NCBI GenBank assembly: GCA_902702965.1
Contig: CACRXP010000549.1
Span: 150,898 to 214,897, forward strand
Reading direction: 5' to 3'
Origin: Spirometra erinaceieuropaei
Taxonomy: Eukaryota > Platyhelminthes > Cestoda > Diphyllobothriidea > Diphyllobothriidae
DNA: 64,000 bases
How positions within the stretch are numbered: position 1 is the first letter of the stretch; each line of letters begins with the position of its first letter. The translations under genes and the position numbers were made by a program. The notes below the pieces were generated by a model. That model saw only the letters and a program-made list of their open reading frames with translations. It ran no database searches and was not told the origin of the DNA. Below are positions 47,476-57,885 of the stretch, in pieces.

Positions 47476-47562
47476 GTCGTTGGGCACATAGCATCCTATA
47501 GGGTTAACCAAGTTGCATTCTCCGTTTTAACTGAAAAAGCCCTCATCTGGAGTCTAAGTTAA

Positions 47563-47876
47563 GGATGCGCTTCTTTAATTAAACAGCATTTAGGAGAGCG
47601 AACTGGCGCAATGTCATATTAAAAAATTCCGAACATTTTAGGCACTCTGAAAAATAAAGTGCCTGATATGTTTTGGAAAAAACGGCTGCTTATTGGTTCG
47701 CCTTATTGTAGTCACTTAGTGTCATCCTACGAGGAACGATAGGTCCACTTTAATTTCCTAAGAATGTTCCATAATATGTGACATATTGGGTGGGCGGATG
47801 ACGGAGATGTGATTTTTAAACACAGGTAAATTTCATTTTAAATGGCATCGCTTCTGGCTGTCTATAAATACCCTAC
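47563..47876. other. intron-like DNA before the gap
   Basis: AT-rich, no feature recognised. Confidence 0.4.
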
Positions 47877-48080
47877 NNNNNNNNNNNNNNNNNNNNNNNN
47901 NNNNNNNNNNNNNNNNNNNNNNNNNNNNNNNNNNNNNNNNNNNNNNNNNNNNNNNNNNNNNNNNNNNNNNNNNNNNNNNNNNNNNNNNNNNNNNNNNNNN
48001 NNNNNNNNNNNNNNNNNNNNNNNNNNNNNNNNNNNNNNNNNNNNNNNNNNNNNNNNNNNNNNNNNNNNNNNNNNNNNNNN
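47877..48080. other. assembly gap (204 N)
   Basis: Unresolved bases directly before a GC-rich patch. ORFs reported across it are meaningless. Confidence 0.95.
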
Positions 48081-48220
48081 TCGCTCACTTGCTTGCAGGT
48101 GAGACTGCGCCTAGCGTCCACTTGCTGGCACTCAACTCTCACCTGTGGCTCCACGTAGCTGGGCTCTGCTCAGCGGCCACACCCCGGGCAACCGTCTCGA
48201 CCGGCGGGCTAAACCAGGTG
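48081..48220 (+). repeat. GC-rich patch at the gap edge, probable repeat end
   Basis: Much more GC-rich than anything nearby (GGCCACACCCCGGGCAACCG). It has AG|GTGAG-like words at both ends (GCTTGCAGGTGAG and AAACCAGGTGATA). The abrupt change in composition beside a gap suggests a high-copy or tandem repeat that the assembler could not close. From memory similar wording occurs in tapeworm scaffolds, but this cannot be checked here. Confidence 0.45.
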
Positions 48221-48736
48221 ATAATTGATTAATCTTGCATATTTTAAAGACGGTTTTCAGTAAGTATGACGCTTTGTTACCTTAATTTCAACCCCTACAA
48301 TCAGAGGGACGATTAAGACATACAATTCAGGCGGCCATGCCAGGAACTGCTTTGGTTCAACGATAAGTCTCATTCACTCGCACAGGCACATTTTACACGT
48401 CCAATCTTACCCGCAAGAACTGCTCGGGTACTATGGGGATGAATGCAAGATCGCTAGAAGTAGATAGCTTTTTGATGCCAATTAGATATTTCTGTTTTAA
48501 TGCAGACGGACTTGGATCACGTTTTGCCTAACATACACTGAGAGGGTTTCTTTGGACATTTTCGCTTGTCCCCCCAGAATGGCTGCTGTGTGAGCTCGGT
48601 CGCATATGTAAACACTGATCCAATAACAATCATCTAGCGGAAGCTGTAAACATTTTACTGTCCGAGAACGATTACCGTAGATTTTACGTTCATATTGGCA
48701 AGTAAAGTGACTTTTATTCACTTAAAACACGGCATA
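48221..48736. other. intron-like DNA
   Basis: A 74-codon minus frame (48497-48721) is unsupported. Nothing else seen. Confidence 0.4.
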
Positions 48737-49669
48737 TAGCGTCAGTGACCGAGTTCATGAAACGTAAGCTAAAATCCTGAGGCGTTATATATCAGGCTTC
48801 TTCTATCAATTATCGCGCGACCTAATCCGAAGAAATTTGAGTCAGCCCAGAATGTGGGCTACTAAATGGACTTTTCTTGGCCGCCTGTGAAACCCGTAAA
48901 TGGTAAAAAACAAAAGTAGTATAACATTGTTTAACTACTTTCCGACACCATGAAGCATCCAAATATTTTATTAGAACTCATGATCAAAATATACTTCAAT
49001 GTCTACATTTGGCAGTAGGCCATGTCTTCTCATATCCAAAAATGAGTTTATTTTTTTTACGAAACTGTCGTAATTAAGAGACACTTTGGTTGATGAAGTG
49101 CCCATTCAAATAGCGCATTACTCATACATTTACTAATTCTCCTTATGGAATTTTAAACATATTAAATCCGTCATAAATTTGCGAGTGGGAGGTAGAATTA
49201 TCTAAATGACATGGAGGTATACGTGACTTTTCTTAGACGGAAAATGTACGGCCCTTAGGCTGGGAACCTCAAATGCAAGTCCGGGCTCAAAATTATTCGG
49301 GGATGTCTTAAAGCTCAACATCTTCTTCCTCCGAATATATTTATTTAAGGGAAACTTGTCTTTTTACCAAGTGAATACGGGAAAATATATTTTCGACTTT
49401 TTGTTCTATAAAATACATTTTCATTTATAAGGACAGCTAAAAGTAAAAAAAAGATTACGCTATTTAAAAGGTCATTTTCTACAGTGTGCGGTATATGTGG
49501 GCAGCTGGAACACAGTGCGTTCAAAAGGCGACATCTGGATGGAATTGAAATGCTGTAAGATTACGCTACAAGGTAATGAGTAGCAGGAACCCACCTAAGT
49601 TATTCTTCCTAATACAATCACATTTCAGAACATCGTTCAAAATTTCATGAGAGCAAACACTGACTGCGT
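48737..49669. mobile_element. foldback MITE, B-like, strongly diverged
   Basis: The left end (GTCAGTGACCGAGTTCATGA) and right end (AAAATTTCATGAGAGCAAAC) match subfamily B ends. Internal modules (GCTACTAAATGG, CTATTTAAAAGGTCATTTTC) are recognisable but heavily mutated and the CTACTTAAGTAG palindrome is lost. An old copy in a putative intron of gene X. Confidence 0.65.
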
Positions 49670-49884
49670 GTGGTTACATATTCAAAATGCCCCTAAAATA
49701 TGTCTATTTTGGAGGCGCGGATTTCGTTTTGGATTTACTGTGCTTATGGTTATTTCAGAGAAGTAATATAAAGAGCACTCTGTAGGGAATCACATTCATT
49801 ATATAAGAACGCTCTTCGATCGTTCTTACGGAACTCAATCGTTCTGTTGGGCCTTCCGAGTTCTCTTTCGAGTCCAATCAACAG

Positions 49885-50079
49885 CCGTACAGCGACGCAT
49901 GATATGGACAAAAAATATTACCGACAAAGACCGTAAGTCAGTAGTTAGAGACGTTGAACTTCTAACAAACATATCCCGGGATCAAGCCCCAGATGTTCCA
50001 CACTTTGCAGTTGAGTATGACTGGCTGATAACGGCCTATAAGCCAGATATGGTCATTGCAGTCTCTGTTGTCTTTGTCG
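49885..50079 (+). CDS. gene X exon f
   Basis: A pyrimidine-rich approach and AATCAACAG end at 49884. The frame (two bases, 64 codons, one base) reads VQRRMIWTKNITDKDRKSVV, RDVELLTNISRDQAPDVPHF and AVEYDWLITAYKPDMVIAVS, followed by G|GTAATA. Unspliced, the frame would end at a TGA at 50103-50105. Mixed acidic/basic composition typical of a soluble protein. Lies just before the 2.45-kb duplication and is single copy. Family unknown. Its exact join to e2 and g is not resolved. Confidence 0.5.
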
Positions 50080-52363
50080 GTAATAACAATCGCATTTACA
50101 GATGAGCTTGCTTGCAAGCCTCTGCGTGTGTGCACTGCCTACAGCATGTCTTAGCACAGGTAGAGATATCATTAGATCGCAATTTTTTCGCATGGGATAT
50201 GCAGAATCTACCCGAGTGACGTTCGCTCAAATCTCTATGCCTCATGACAACAAGTTTTCCTGCTCTTTAAATCTCTCAACAGATGCTGACAACAGTAGGG
50301 CACAAAGATTTACACATATACAGCTGCTTTAAAACCAGGCTGAAGTTCTTTTTTTAAACAGTAGCCTAAAGAGCTGTTAATTTGCCAAAAATAAATACAG
50401 AAACGTCATTGTTCGAGTCAATATATAAAGACTGAACACAATAAAGTTATGCATATGGCGTAAATAGAAGGTATCCCATGGCGGACTTAAAAGAGCAGAA
50501 AACCAGTGCGTACTAGCTGCCCCGAGACAATCATTTATATGCTTTTCCCGTCTGCAATTTACTTCCCAAAAATATGCTGAGACTACATATACGCTGTATC
50601 CTGCTCCATTAATAACAATTAACAGTCCTCAAAGTAAAAACGCCAAACACCGCTTCTGTGATTACTAATGAAGTATTTCAGGTCGATCGGACACATAAAT
50701 GTACACCCCTTAAACCGTTCGCCTATGAGCATGTGTACTATGGGAACAACGGTAAAGGTCGTCTTTTAGGAGAGAAAACGTGACGTTCTTTAATAAATAA
50801 AGAGGAAAAACCGTATTTGCCTGTAGTAATGAAACATAATGACGCTTTATTTAAAGAGGGTTCACGTCTTGCATTCCGACCTTCTGAAAGATACAGTTTT
50901 TCAGTAAATCTTAGATTTTGAGACCCACTGAAGATTTTATCTGGAATAATATTCGAGCATGACTATACCGTCATTCGGCATTCACAAAACTATTTGTCGG
51001 TCCCATCATTAGGAACATAATCAACCACATAATGTATGGAAGTTTCGTATATAGCGTTGGTATCAAGGAGATGTAAGGAAATTAAAGGCTCTTTAAGTGA
51101 GACTGCTGAGATTACACTATGAAATAAGACTAAGTTCATCTTTTCTGAAATATATGTTGATCCATCTTTATATCGACAAACGGCCATATGGAACGCGCGT
51201 TACGCCGTCAATTGGAATCTATTGACAGCAGTTTTTGTTCCGACTTCTGAAAGCCGAAATAAATTCAGAGGATGATAAGCCTAGAGAAAGCTAAAACACA
51301 CTCCATTAATTTGGGGAAAAACCTTTAGAAAATGACCAAAGACCCGTTTGTTGAGCAGACACAGTCATTGGTGTCCTGCGTATTCTCATCCAAAAGTGTG
51401 CATTATTAATAAATCCGTCGGTCTTCTCCACTGGCGCACCGTAACCACAACTTCTGGAATTGACTTAAAAAGTGCATTATGATTACCACTATCACTATCA
51501 TTATCTTAACATTGCTCACACGGATGGAATGTTAGCATCGGCTCATGGAACATTTGAAGAACAATAGGTTTGCCCGCTTTGGACTTGATCTTTAAGATGA
51601 CAACGCCGAATAACCATTAACGTTTGCCGGTTATATCCACATTCTCCTCATTCGGCCTTTAGCCTTAATAGAATAGTTTGGTAAGCTCACATCTCAGTTA
51701 TGGTTCTGTAGTTGAATATGTTCGCTAAATTCTCGTTAGAAGTTTGAATTATCAAAATATATGACAGTAGCTCGTTGCCTAACTCCCAGAAGACTGCAGT
51801 CACGATTTTATGAGAGCTCTACGTAAATGAGGCTCAGGTAGCGGAAATTAAGTTTGCCAACGCCACTTAACCGGAAGAGTAAGTTCCATAAAATCGTTGA
51901 TAGTAAGACCCACATTTGGGAAAGCGGGCTTGAAAATCCCCTGACTGATCGACCAACGTATGCGACTGAATCACATGAGATGGAGATCACTTATCTACCC
52001 AGAGGGACCACGTTAGATCTTAGCATTTCGACCCTTCCAGCATTATACCGTCAAAAGCTGTGCTTGATAAGACGATGCAGATTATAATATTGAGAAATTT
52101 GCAGACTGTAAATAATATTCTCATTCACTATAAAATAGTTTTTCAGTTGTCCGAAATTCTAATTACTGCCTGACTGTATAAATGTTCAAAAACTTCCTGA
52201 TATCAGCCCTGAGCATTATACCTGTTTAACCAAGCAGAAACAAGAACGGCTTTCCAAATTCTAACACCTCTTCATGTTCGCGAAAAAAGCACTCCAAAAA
52301 AATCTGAGAAAATATTTTGCCTATCACCATGACATATTATTGTGATTAAAATTTCCTTCGCAG

Positions 52364-52518
52364 TAGCGTAGAATCTCTTTCTTATGTTGTGGCATTTGTT
52401 GACCAATTCATCTAACTGCCAACTCGGATACCAGGGAAACGCCAAGGCGTACGTTTAGCCGAATGTGTTCTGCCACGGGTCGAAGGAGGGAGGGATTGGA
52501 CTCATTTGTGGGCTCCCG
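52364..52518 (+). pseudogene. exon g, unit 1 copy (nonsense)
   Basis: Acceptor TTCCTTCGCAG is kept. The frame matches the unit 2 exon (VESLSYVVAFVDQF, later VRLAECVLPRVEGGRDWTHL) but has a TAA at 52413-52415. Otherwise the frame is retained to a GTATAC at the donor position. A single stop in an otherwise preserved frame suggests fairly late loss. Confidence 0.6.
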
Positions 52519-52638
52519 GTATACGTCATGGCGACAAAGCTTGAGAATGCTTGTTCGGAAAATGCAGTCCAAGTTAGCACATTAATTCCCAAGCATGAGC
52601 TAAATCGCCTTGCAGCCGCGTCGCGTGGGGAGATACAG

Positions 52639-52663
52639 TCGGAAAAACACGTAACTGAGCTCT
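52639..52663 (+). pseudogene. mini-exon h0, unit 1 copy (damaged)
   Basis: Acceptor GGAGATACAG is followed by sequence encoding EKHVTELL, the partner of QKHVSEHLL in unit 2. One extra base after the acceptor changes the phase, and the 3' half is replaced by a foldback MITE end at 52664. This marks the end of unit 1. Confidence 0.45.
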
Positions 52664-52691
52664 TACAGTAGGTGTTATAAATCATGAAATG
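52664..52691 (+). repeat. solo foldback MITE end at the duplication junction
   Basis: Of the 28 bases starting TACAGTAGGTG and ending CATGAAATG, 24 match the subfamily A end at 37195. No other part of the element follows. It lies exactly at the join between the two 2.45-kb units. Confidence 0.55.
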
Positions 52692-55080
52692 TTTTCCTGC
52701 TCCTTAAATCCATCAATAAATGCTGACACTAGGGTACACAGATTTTCACACATGCTATTATTTAAAAATCAGGCTGAAGTTCTTTTTCAAATAGTGGCCT
52801 AAAGAGCTGTTAATTTGCAGAAAACAAAAAGAGAAACGTAATAATTCGAGTCGATATATAGAGACTGAACACAGGTAAATTATGCATACGGCGTAAATAG
52901 AATGTCTCCTATGGCGGCCTTAAAAGACCAGAACACTGCTGCGTAGAAGCCGCCCCTAGGCTATCATTTATATGCTTATTCTTTCTGCAATTTGCTTGCC
53001 AAACACTATGCTGAGGCTATAGATACGAACTATCCTGCTCCATAGACAACAGTAAACAGTCCTCAAAGTAATAACGCCAAGCGCCGCGTCTGTGATTACT
53101 AACGAAGTATTTCAGGTCGATCGGACACACAAATGTACACCCCTTAAACTGTTCGCGTATGACTATCTGAAATATAGGAACAGCTGTAGTCGTTTTTTAG
53201 GAGAGAAAACGTGACGCTCTTTAATAGATAAAAAGGCAAAACCGTGTTTTTGTGTTTTAATGAAATAGAAGAACGCTTTATTTAAGGAAGGTTTATGCCT
53301 TACATTTAGGTCTTCTAAAAGATACCATTTGCCAGTAGATCCTAGATGTTGAGACCCAGTGACAATTGTATCTGGACATCAAGTTTGCCGCTATAAATAA
53401 AAGGATTTTGGAAATAATTCCGTCTAAAGTGCGAATTGGTTTAAAATTCCATTGCAGTTCCTTCATCCGGTGTTCACAGAATTATTTGCTACTTCCATAA
53501 ATATAAACATAATCGACCACACGATGTATAGACTTATCAAATATAGCGTCCTCATCAAGGAGATTTAAGGAAATGGAAGGCTTTTCAATTGAGACCGCTG
53601 AGAGTACATTGTTAATATGAAGTCAGTCTAATTTCAACTTTTTATGGTATACGTTGCAACATCTTTATATCAACATGAGACTATATGGAGCAATCGTAAC
53701 GTCGCAAATTTGAATCTACTAACTGCAGTTTCTATTCTTAATTCTTAAAGTTGAAATAAATTCAGAAGACGATAAGATCTGGGGAAAGCAATAACATTAT
53801 CCATTGGTTTGGGGAAAAACCATTAGAAAATGACCAAAGACACGTTTGCTAAGTATACACAGTCATTATTGTCCTGCGTATTCTCATCCAAACGTGTGTA
53901 TTATCGATAATTCGTCGGTTTTCTCCACTGGCGCACTGTAACCACTACTTCTGAAACTGATTTGAAAAGCCCATCATGCTTACCACCAACACCATCATTA
54001 CCTTAACATTGCTCACAGTGATGGAATGGTAGGACCGGCCCATAGGTCTTTGAAAAACAACAGGTTTGCTCGCTTTCGACTTGATCTTCAATGCGACAAC
54101 GCCGAACAAACATTGGTGTTTGCCGGTTATATCCACATTCTCCTCACTCGGGATTCAGCCTTTATACAATAGTTTGGCAAGCTCATATCACAGTAACCGC
54201 TCTGTAGTTAAATGCGCTCTCTAGATTCTCATCAGAAGAATTTTGAACTATCGAAATATATGACAGTAACTCGTTGCCAGACGCATTGAATACTGCAGTC
54301 ATGAGTTTATGAGGGCTCAACATAATTGAGGCTCTGGTAGCGGAAATTGAGCTTGCCAATTTTGCTTAATCGGAAGAGTAAGTTCCATGAAATAGTTGAT
54401 ATAAAGACCCACATTCGGGAAAGCGGGCTTGAAAATCCCCCGACTCATCGACCAACGTGTGAGACTGAATTATACGATATGAAAATCACTTATCTATCCA
54501 GGCGGAGCACGTTAGATCTTAGCATTTTGCCCTGTACACCATTATAACCTCAAAAGCTGTGCTTGATGAGTCGACGCAAATTATATTATCGAGAATTTTG
54601 CGGACTGGAAGTAATACTTTCATTAACTACAAAACAGCTTTTTCAGTTGTTCGGAATAATAAATACTTATGGTCTGTATAAGTGGCCAGAAACGTCCTGA
54701 TATGAGCTCCGTGTGTTATACTGGTTAATCCAAGCAGAAACAAGAACGGCTTTCCAAATTCTAACACCTCTTCATGTTCGCGAAAAAAGTACTCCAAAAA
54801 ACTGAGAGTATATTTTGCTTATCAACATGACATATTATTGTGATTAAAATTTCCTCCACAGTAGCGCAGATTCTCGTTCTTATGTTGTGGCATTTGTTGA
54901 CCAATGTATTCAACTGTTAACACGGATATTAGGTAGACAGCAAGCCGAACGTTTAGCCGAATCTGTTCTGCTACGAGTCGAAGATGCGAGGGATTGGACT
55001 CATTTGTGGGCTCCCCGGCGTACGTCATGGAGACCAAGCTTACGAATGTTTTCGCTAAAATGTAGTCCAAGTTAAGACAT
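52684..55080 (+). repeat. 2.45-kb tandem duplication, unit 2
   Basis: Direct repeat of unit 1, about 2.4 kb. It carries the open copy of exon g; the mini-exon h0 homology extends to about 55195. Extra sequence is present at about 53375-53450 relative to unit 1. The sequence before 54862 is intron-like without other features. Confidence 0.9.
54862..55019 (+). CDS. gene X exon g (open copy)
   Basis: Acceptor TTTCCTCCACAG ends at 54861. The frame (one base, 52 codons, one base) reads SADSRSYVVAFVDQCIQLLT, RILGRQQAERLAESVLLRVE and DARDWTHLWAPR, followed by C|GTACGT (phase 1). A helix-rich segment. Splicing to the 50-bp exon at 55163 completes a Pro codon. The open frame contrasts with the nonsense copy at 52364. 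Together with the next three exons it forms the best-supported gene structure here. Confidence 0.65.
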
Positions 55081-55162
55081 TAATTTCCAAAAAAATTAAG
55101 AAGCTTATTGTTGAGAACACATGGATAAAAAAGTTGAGTGACCCACGCATGAGGATACCCAG

Positions 55163-55212
55163 CCCAAAAACATGTATCTGAGCACTTACTTAGTATCCCT
55201 GCACTCCGAACG
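55163..55212 (+). CDS. gene X mini-exon h0
   Basis: Acceptor GAGGATACCCAG ends at 55162. Two bases finish the codon begun in exon g, then 16 codons QKHVSEHLLSIPALRT, then donor G|GTGTAT at 55213 (phase 0). Only 50 bases long, but the phases match on both sides and the core is conserved in unit 1 (EKHVTELL), which strongly argues that it is real. Confidence 0.6.
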
Positions 55213-55322
55213 GTGTATCATGCAAGGTTAATATAATACTTTATGTCCGTTGACAGTTTATGACCACAGCTATATTGTTGAGGCTGATAATTATCAACTT
55301 ATACATTCATATCCTCTTTCAG

Positions 55323-55510
55323 ACCGAGCCTATCAAGCTTCATTCTGAATTATCTACATCAAGCCAGCAAGTTAATTTTCCGGAAATGTTAAAAGATGCG
55401 CTTTTTAGCCTGCAGTATTTACGAGTGAACACATGGGGAACGCTAAGAGACCAACAGAGTGTTCGAGCTCTTCGTAGCCGTGCCCTGCAGCTACGACGCA
55501 TGGAAGAAAC
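55323..55510 (+). CDS. gene X exon h
   Basis: Acceptor ATATCCTCTTTCAG ends at 55322. Phase-0 frame of 62 codons plus two bases: TEPIKLHSELSTSSQQVNFP, EMLKDALFSLQYLRVNTWGT, LRDQQSVRALRSRALQLRRM and EE, followed by a consensus donor AC|GTGAGT. The segment after NFPEML is amphipathic and probably helical. The 110-base intron before it and the 242-base intron after it both have GT/AG borders. Strongest single exon in the window, though the family is unknown. Confidence 0.7.
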
Positions 55511-55752
55511 GTGAGTCGGAGTGTTAGTGATTACCTATGCCCACAGTATGGTAGGCCATGAATATGTATATACTGCCGGCTGTATGCTTTCGGTATATGA
55601 ATGCTGTGTGGTTATTCCACGGACACTGGTGGATTTCAGTCCAAATGTTTATACTCACGTTTAAACCGGGCTTATATTCTGAGCTTATGCCGAGCTTATA
55701 CCGAATAAAAAAATTAAATTAGTGTTTGAAACGTACCTAAAATGTTTTGCAG

Positions 55753-55816
55753 GAAAGAATTGCTCGAATTGCAAACATTTTTTCCTGAGGAAAGTTACCA
55801 GCTTAACTATACATAA
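55753..55816 (+). CDS. gene X terminal exon
   Basis: Acceptor AAAATGTTTTGCAG ends at 55752. Its first base completes the Thr codon split by the previous intron, and the frame reads KELLELQTFFPEESYQLNYT before a TAA at 55814-55816. The phase match and the stop identify the 3' end of the coding sequence. No clear AATAAA lies close behind. A decayed copy of this region may lie near 57.8 kb in the next duplication. Confidence 0.65.
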
Positions 55817-56004
55817 CTTGTTGAAATTGACAGTATCGGTCGGCTAGATCTGGCGAAAATTATCATAATGCTAAAATTCCTGGGGTGTCGAATTCTCGAC
55901 TGTGGTTCTGTTCCGTAACCAAATAATGCGATTCCTGGTTTATGGAAATTAAACTATAAAACACGGCTGTTCTGTGCTTCGAAAACATATTTAGAAGGAT
56001 ACAG

Positions 56005-56095
56005 GATGGATCACGTGAAAGCGTTTTGATGAAAAACATCCATCGGTTACCACTCAAACTGAAAAGATGTTATGTGATGCACAAGAGACACTTCG
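56005..56095 (+). CDS. gene Y exon 1 candidate
   Basis: Acceptor AGAAGGATACAG ends at 56004. Phase-0 frame of 30 codons plus one base: DGSRESVLMKNIHRLPLKLK then RCYVMHKRHF, and donor CG|GTAAGG. In unit 2 the counterpart (58087-58160) keeps NIHRFPFTLKKCCVMPKEAF in the same frame and ends at a consensus GTAAGT, though a stop lies upstream there. Basic segment, family unknown. It joins in phase to 56971. Confidence 0.45.
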
Positions 56096-56970
56096 GTAAG
56101 GGCACTTGTGGAAAAACGATTACACTTTCGATTTTAAAAAAATGTTTTATCACCATTACTAAGATGGATTTAGCTTTTTTGATCAAGCAGGATCAGATCT
56201 ATGTTTTCAGGATGATAAGATAAAAATACTGTGATTACTTCTACGTCTAGTTGAAAAGGCAGTACGTGAAAATAAGCCATAGAGTCATCAAATGGATCTT
56301 ATAATTTACGTTCTATCGATCGTACAACGTACACTTCCAAATTGCGATAATAAAGAACTTTCTGGATGATTTATTAGGTCATAAATAATTCTACCCTCGT
56401 AAGTCATAAAATTTTAGGCAATAAACTTTGAACAAGAGCGAAACAGTGGAGCATTTGCATGGTGTAGGCATCAAGCTTTGATTGCCTATAGTCACCATCA
56501 GAGTCACTGCGTACTCGCTTTCGGGAGGCCGAACTTGACGCCACAATTCGGGATGAAATCAGGATATGAAATTGCACTCAGTGGCTGTTAATCAAACAAT
56601 GACGAAGACCTCATCAATGATGGACATGATAGGAGAAGTGAGAACTACCAGTCCATACATCGCGTATACTCGGCTGTGAAAGGCTCAGCAACGACTGTCC
56701 TACAGTTCTCACAACGGGTTCCTGCCCCAAATTTAAGCCCAATCTGAGTCTGATCACAGTCTAACAGTTGATGAGCTGAATACATAGTTTCACTTCGTCA
56801 TGCCCTTTAATATTGTAAGGTATTGCATAGAATTTAGGTTTCTGACCGAGGTTATGGTCTTTTGCTGAAGACATGTTTGAGGAACGGCCTTCGGGAAATT
56901 CACTTCGAGTTTCATTAGGAAGTGAACAACTATTGTGAATATGAGCCAAACCTTATATCTTTGCCAACAG

Positions 56971-57103
56971 ATCGTTCCGACGGAAGTATCATCAAGTTGA
57001 AATCTGATATTCGGTGTGGACTCAGGCTCGAGCCAGATGCTTCAGAGATGTCGAAATGGTTTGAGTTAATTTTCCAGAACGGGTCATTAGAAGGCGTCTT
57101 GAT
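56971..57103 (+). CDS. gene Y exon 2 candidate
   Basis: Acceptor TATCTTTGCCAACAG ends at 56970. The frame (two bases, 43 codons, two bases) reads RSDGSIIKLKSDIRCGLRLE, PDASEMSKWFELIFQNGSLE and GVL, with a possible donor AT|GTGAAG. Without splicing it ends at the TGA 57105-57107. The two leading bases complete a Gly-to-Asp-type codon split from the exon at 56005 (GAT, Asp). No counterpart survives in unit 2, which ends near here. Confidence 0.45.
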
Positions 57104-57885
57104 GTGAAGAATGTCTCATTTAATCTAGAGCCAGACCCTTTACTTCCGGACGATAATTCAGTGGTTCAAGAAATTTGGAGTAGCGTTGCTTGGTAGCTGT
57201 GTTTCTTGCGTTTATCACTTGGATTTTTGATAAGCCTAGGGCATTAAGTAGAAATGATTTATTTAATTTGAATTCTTAAAAATTTCAAATCATCGCCTGA
57301 GCAGACGGATGACGTCGTTAAAGTTTGATTCAAAGACGAGACGAAACCCAGGATGACCGTTTTGATGTCACTCGTGGCTTCCTAAAGCCTGCCGACCGGA
57401 AGTGTTGCAAGTAGACGAGTTCGCAACAAGAACTCTTTGCCGAGTTCAGTTTGCGGAAGAATCAAATATGCTTCCGGAAAAATCGCAAGCATTCAAAGTT
57501 AGTTGAAACAGCAGTAAATAGATGTTTTGTGTCGTTAAGAGTAGGCGTGAGATGGAACGCTTGACAAAATATGCAAATTTATACAGCATCCTTTCGCACT
57601 TTCTAATGCATTTTCAGAAATTGAATTTCATTTTGCTAAAAAAGCCTGCTTTATCAAAAACTCATAATGTCAATATTTTTTAATTCAGAAACAATCATGC
57701 TTGCGTTCACTGAATAATAACCTCTCAGTAAAAGAAGTAGGCACGCTACGACTATAAAGGAAGTTGACATATTCCTTTGGACCAGATCTGAAATTCTGAC
57801 ACGCTGGAATTACCCCAATTTCAAACATTACTTTTTTGGAAAGGAAATGATTAATCGGTTCATCATTTGCAGAACCCGGCATATC

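Larger units (their letters stand above)
50240..52683 (+). repeat. 2.45-kb tandem duplication, unit 1
   Basis: Aligns in direct orientation with 52684-55080. Shared words include AAAGAGCTGTTAATTTGC, AGGTCGATCGGACACA, GAAAGCGGGCTTGAAAATCC and AACAAGAACGGCTTTCCAAA. Clearly diverged, with indels. Contains the broken copies of exons g and h0. The frame 51854-52087 and its partner 54347-54547 are both open but have no splice borders and differ at many codons, so they are left uncalled. The rest is intron-like. Confidence 0.9.
55845..57885 (+). repeat. 2.05-kb tandem duplication, unit 1
   Basis: Direct similarity to 57886-59030. Shared blocks include GAACAAGAGCGAAA at 56430 and 58479, GTACTCGCTTTC/GTATTCGCTTTC, and the GGCTGTGAAAGGCTCAGCA region at 56670. 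This is the most diverged of the three duplications. Besides the exons listed separately the unit is intron-like. Confidence 0.75.

Noticed and set aside
47842..48154. ORFs spanning the second N gap
   Set aside because: Same artefact; only a few real codons at each end.
51854..54547. Paired ORFs 51854-52087 and 54347-54547 as a duplicated exon
   Set aside because: Both copies are open, but no acceptor borders them, stop codons lie just upstream and the changes do not favour silent sites.
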